A stretch of 64,000 bases of DNA from Brevundimonas sp. (GTDB taxonomy: Bacteria > Pseudomonadota > Alphaproteobacteria > Caulobacterales > Caulobacteraceae), in the NCBI RefSeq assembly GCF_029945885.1, contig NZ_JAQSDK010000006.1:223016-287015 (forward strand). Reading direction: 5' to 3'. How positions within the stretch are numbered: the first letter of the stretch is position 1; each line of letters begins with the position of its first letter. Of this stretch, positions 61,926 to 64,000 are shown piece by piece. A program made the position numbers and the translations under genes. The notes below the pieces were generated by a model. That model searched no databases. It saw nothing but the letters and a program-made list of their open reading frames with translations, and was not told the DNA's origin.

Positions 61926-62555
61926 CTACAGGCTGAATGTGGGGACCGGAGCCAGTTCCGCCAGCACCGGCGGGGTCGCATCGAACAATTCCCGCCGTGA
62001 CAGACCGTCGCGACCCTGCACGTAAAGGACCGCCTTGCCGACCGGGCCCGTGCGCTCGACGACCGCCAGACGACCGCCCGGCTTGAGGGCGGCGATCCAG
62101 GCGGCCGGGCGCATCGGCGTGGCGGCCTCGCTGACGATCAGATCATAACCCTCGCCATGCGGGGTGGTCAGCGGGGCCACGACCGTCGCGACACCGGCCT
62201 CGGCCAGGGCGGCCCCGGTCACGTCGAACACGGCGGCGTCAGCCTCCTGGGCCACGACATCCAGCCCCATCCCGGCCAGCACGGCCGCGGCATAGGGGGC
62301 GGCGATGGCCAGAACGCGTTCACCCGGACGGGGGTCGAGGGCCATCAGCAGTTTCGACACCTCGCGGGCCGCCATCAGCTTGCGCGTGCCGGCGATCTCG
62401 ACCTCGGTCTCGGCATAGGCGGCGAAGGCCCGGTCGGCGGCGCAGAAGCGTTCGCGGGGCACCACCAGCAGGGCGGCCTGCAGGACGCGGTCAGTGACGT
62501 CATTCACGCGGACCTGGGAGTCCACCATGACCTTGCGTGCGGCGGCGAAGTCCAT
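61926..62555 (-). CDS. PCMT-like methyltransferase with degenerate SAM motif
   Basis: A 209-residue protein resembling protein-L-isoaspartate O-methyltransferase. The N-terminus MDFAAARKVMVDSQVRVNDVTD and ALLVVPRERFCAADRA are of that family, as is LKPGGRLAVVE. The SAM-binding motif, normally VLEIGTGSGYQTA, reads VLAIAAPYAAAVLAG, with the glycine-rich loop lost. Either it binds SAM in another way or it is not an active methyltransferase. It precedes the TolC-like gene on the same strand. Confidence 0.85.
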   Translation of the reverse strand: MDFAAARKVMVDSQVRVNDVTDRVLQAALLVVPRERFCAADRAFAAYAETEVEIAGTRKLMAAREVSKLLMALDPRPGERVLAIAAPYAAAVLAGMGLDVVAQEADAAVFDVTGAALAEAGVATVVAPLTTPHGEGYDLIVSEAATPMRPAAWIAALKPGGRLAVVERTGPVGKAVLYVQGRDGLSRRELFDATPPVLAELAPVPTFSL

Positions 62556-62624
62556 CTGTCGCTGATCCTGATCTGTCGGCGCGGGAACTGCACCGGAAAA
62601 CTGGCGCGCTTATAGGTCCGTGCG

Positions 62625-62653
62625 TTGCAGCCGACAATCCGATCTGATAGCGA
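62625..62653 (+). promoter_or_regulatory. Possible promoter of tRNA-Cys
   Basis: TTGCAG (62625-62630) and TAGCGA (62648-62653) are 17 bp apart, about 40 bases before the tRNA. The -10 box is imperfect. Confidence 0.4.
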
Positions 62654-62693
62654 ACGGCCCTCGCGAAGACGTCGCCCCCGAAAAGGGACAGAC

Positions 62694-62767
62694 GGCCTGA
62701 TGGCGGAGTGGTTACGTAGCGGACTGCAAATCCGCGCACCCGGGTTCGATTCCCGGTCAGGCCTCCA
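62694..62767 (+). tRNA. tRNA-Cys (anticodon GCA)
   Basis: A 74-base cloverleaf with acceptor arms GGCCTGA/TCAGGCC, anticodon stem GCGGA/TCCGC around the loop CTGCAAA (anticodon GCA), T-arm CCGGGTTCGATTCCCGG, the discriminator T73 typical of tRNA-Cys, and an encoded CCA. Confidence 0.97.
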
Positions 62768-62862
62768 TCGCGACAATCCGGAAATCAGACGGCAACGACG
62801 GCCCGCCGGAAACCCCGGCGGCACCGGCCTTTCCCGGCCTTCCGGACACCCCCCGGCAGGCT

Positions 62863-62985
62863 TCAGCTGATGGGGGCAGTGATCCAGCCGACCGCGCCGG
62901 CGGCGCTGACCGCGGCGGTTACGATACCGATCGCCACGGCGATCCGCGCGTTGCGCAGGATGAAGAAAAATATTCCACTGAACAT
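62863..62985 (-). CDS. Small 40-residue membrane protein, unknown function
   Basis: A complete short frame from ATG 62985 to TGA 62863 encodes 40 residues. It starts MFSGIFFFILRNAR, followed by one hydrophobic, alanine/valine-rich helix (IAVAIGIVTAAVSAAGAVGW) and a short end TAPIS. GGGGAG lies eight bases before the ATG, and third codon positions from codon 9 on are mostly G or C, like real genes here. It has one clear transmembrane segment and two basic residues before it. I do not recognise a family; the gene stands alone between tRNA-Cys and a TrmH-type gene. Confidence 0.6.
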   Translation of the reverse strand: MFSGIFFFILRNARIAVAIGIVTAAVSAAGAVGWITAPIS

Positions 62986-63082
62986 AACAAAACTCCCCGG
63001 ACGACCCAGAGCGCCACAATTTTGCCCGTTCATCAAGGTGGACGAATCGTTAACGCGATGAAGCTTTAGTGATCAGCGCCGT

Positions 63083-63880
63083 TCAACGGGTCAGATGATA
63101 AAGGGCGACAGCCCCTGCCGTGGCCACATTCAGCGAATCAAACCCGCCCGACATCGGGATTCGCGCGCCGCGACAGCGATCGATCAGGGCCCGGGGCAGT
63201 CCCGGCCCCTCCGGACCCAGCAAAATGGCGCGCCGCCGCCTGCCCGCGATGGCCGACAGGTCTTCCGTCGCCGACGGGGTCAGGGCGATGACCTCGAACC
63301 CGTGGCGCTCCAGCGCCTCCACCATGGCCACCCCCGACAGACCGGTGACCATCGGCGTCCGCAGCACCGCCCCGACCGAGACCCGGATAGCCTTGCGGTA
63401 GAAGGGGTCGCAACAGCGCGCATCCAGCATGACCCCGGCCGCCCCGAAGGCGGCGGCATTGCGGAAGATACCCCCCATATTGTCGTGATTGCCGATTTCG
63501 CTGGCGGCGACGATCACCGCATCGGGGGCCGTCGCGGCCAGAAAGGCGTCAGCCGCCAGCGGCGCGGGCTTCTCCCCGAGGGCCAGAATGCCCCGGTGCA
63601 GGTGGAAACCCGCGATTCCGTCCAGCACGGCCTGGGCCGCGATATGGACGGGCACCGTGGCCGGCAGGCCGGCCAGGGCCTCGCTCTGGGCCTCCAGTCG
63701 CGATTCAGCCAGCAGGACCGCCACCGGCCGGCAGCGTGAGGCCGGGGAGCCCAGCATCCGCAACACCACCTCCCCCTCGGCAATGAACAGCCCCTGACGG
63801 CCCGTCAGGTCCCTTTCCCGGATGTCGCGAAAGGCCGCGATACGGGCATCCGCCGGGTCTTCTATGCGGATGATTGTCAT
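63083..63880 (-). CDS. TrmH/SpoU-family RNA 2'-O-methyltransferase
   Basis: A 265-residue SPOUT enzyme: an N-terminal domain (RQGLFIAEGEVVLRML) and the knot domain with ASEIGNHDNMGGIFRNAAAFG, AILLGPEGPGLPRAL and the C-terminal PMSGGFDSLNVATAGAVALY. It should 2'-O-methylate a tRNA or rRNA ribose. The motif-1 region differs from the usual NPGNxGxIxRT by having NHDNMGGIFRN, a known sub-group variation. It is encoded upstream of the small membrane protein on the same strand. Confidence 0.9.
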   Translation of the reverse strand: MTIIRIEDPADARIAAFRDIRERDLTGRQGLFIAEGEVVLRMLGSPASRCRPVAVLLAESRLEAQSEALAGLPATVPVHIAAQAVLDGIAGFHLHRGILALGEKPAPLAADAFLAATAPDAVIVAASEIGNHDNMGGIFRNAAAFGAAGVMLDARCCDPFYRKAIRVSVGAVLRTPMVTGLSGVAMVEALERHGFEVIALTPSATEDLSAIAGRRRRAILLGPEGPGLPRALIDRCRGARIPMSGGFDSLNVATAGAVALYHLTR

Positions 63881-63896
63881 CGTTCGTCTTTTCCGG

Positions 63897-63925
63897 TTGC
63901 GCTGGGCGGACGGCCGCTGTTATAG
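63897..63925 (+). promoter_or_regulatory. Promoter of tRNA-Asn
   Basis: TTGCGC (63897-63902) and TTATAG (63920-63925) are 17 bp apart and 23 bases before the mature tRNA start. Confidence 0.65.
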
Positions 63926-63948
63926 CCGCCGCCTTCCCGAGCGTCTGT

Positions 63949-64000
63949 TCCGCGGTAGCTCAGTGGTAGAGCAGCCGACTGTTAATCGGCTGGTCGTAGG
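63949..64000 (+). tRNA. tRNA-Asn (anticodon GUU), 3' end beyond the window
   Basis: The first 52 bases are present: acceptor strand TCCGCGG, D-arm GCTC-AGTGGTA-GAGC, anticodon stem CCGAC...GTCGG-like pairing around CTGTTAA with anticodon GTT, and the start of the T-arm. The window ends before the T-loop and 3' acceptor strand. Confidence 0.95.

Noticed and set aside
1..64000. Search for insertion sequences, prophage genes, integrases or rRNA genes
   Set aside because: None was seen. The only mobile-like element is the toxin-antitoxin pair at 2559-3235, which has no transposase or flanking repeats.

Overview
The window is high-GC, densely coded bacterial chromosome that reads as an alphaproteobacterium of the order Caulobacterales, most likely Brevundimonas or a close relative. 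The main pointers are a PopZ-type polar organizing protein beside valS and an RsaF/TolC-type outer-membrane protein, a motB that stands alone without motA, the pyrE-pdxJ-acpS-lepB-rnc-era block, large TonB-dependent receptors, and promoters of the TTGC(C/A)-17 bp-TA type. The genus is an inference from gene content; no 16S rRNA gene lies here. There is no gene-free stretch longer than about 300 bp, no CRISPR array and no recognisable insertion sequence or prophage.

Left part (1-13 kb): a valine-degradation group on the minus strand (acyl-CoA dehydrogenase, 3-hydroxyisobutyryl-CoA hydrolase, truncated 3-hydroxyisobutyrate dehydrogenase) is interrupted by a Phd/VapC toxin-antitoxin pair and a secreted protein carrying a TonB-box-like motif. 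Then come hemB, a DUF4160/DUF2442 pair, a periplasmic cyclophilin, a frameshifted MetX-like alpha/beta hydrolase, a second secreted hydrolase, a membrane LytTR regulator, a dehydrogenase/flavin-reductase pair and motB.

Centre-left (13-33 kb): bpt, an M48 protease/lemA pair, parC, phoD with a TonB-dependent receptor separated by a strong terminator, recO, a serine hydrolase, and the long minus-strand housekeeping operon rpoZ-rsh-pyrE-pdxJ-acpS-lepB-rnc-era-isomerase. Two features of that operon stand out. LepB carries an extraordinary histidine/aspartate-rich cytoplasmic extension of about 200 residues. The (p)ppGpp synthetase/hydrolase gene appears to start at a CTG codon overlapping the rpoZ stop.

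Centre-right (33-51 kb): folK and a NYN nuclease gene are divergent and share overlapping ATG codons; next are a uracil-DNA glycosylase, smpB, dapA, a lytic transglycosylase, and a TetR-led BtuFCD-like ABC importer whose four genes all overlap by 4 bp. These are followed by a BcsA-like glycosyltransferase, two RNA methyltransferases, a lipoprotein, an acyltransferase, hrpB and an amino-acid permease ending in a clear terminator.

Right part (51-64 kb): tRNA-Leu, a radical-SAM protein, an amino-acid racemase, an RlmD-like RNA methyltransferase, a secreted glycine-zipper protein with pentapeptide repeats, tlyA, valS, popZ, tolC, a degenerate PCMT-like protein, tRNA-Cys, an unlisted 40-residue membrane protein, a TrmH methyltransferase and the 5' part of tRNA-Asn. 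Functions are assigned from protein motifs read by eye; no database search was possible.
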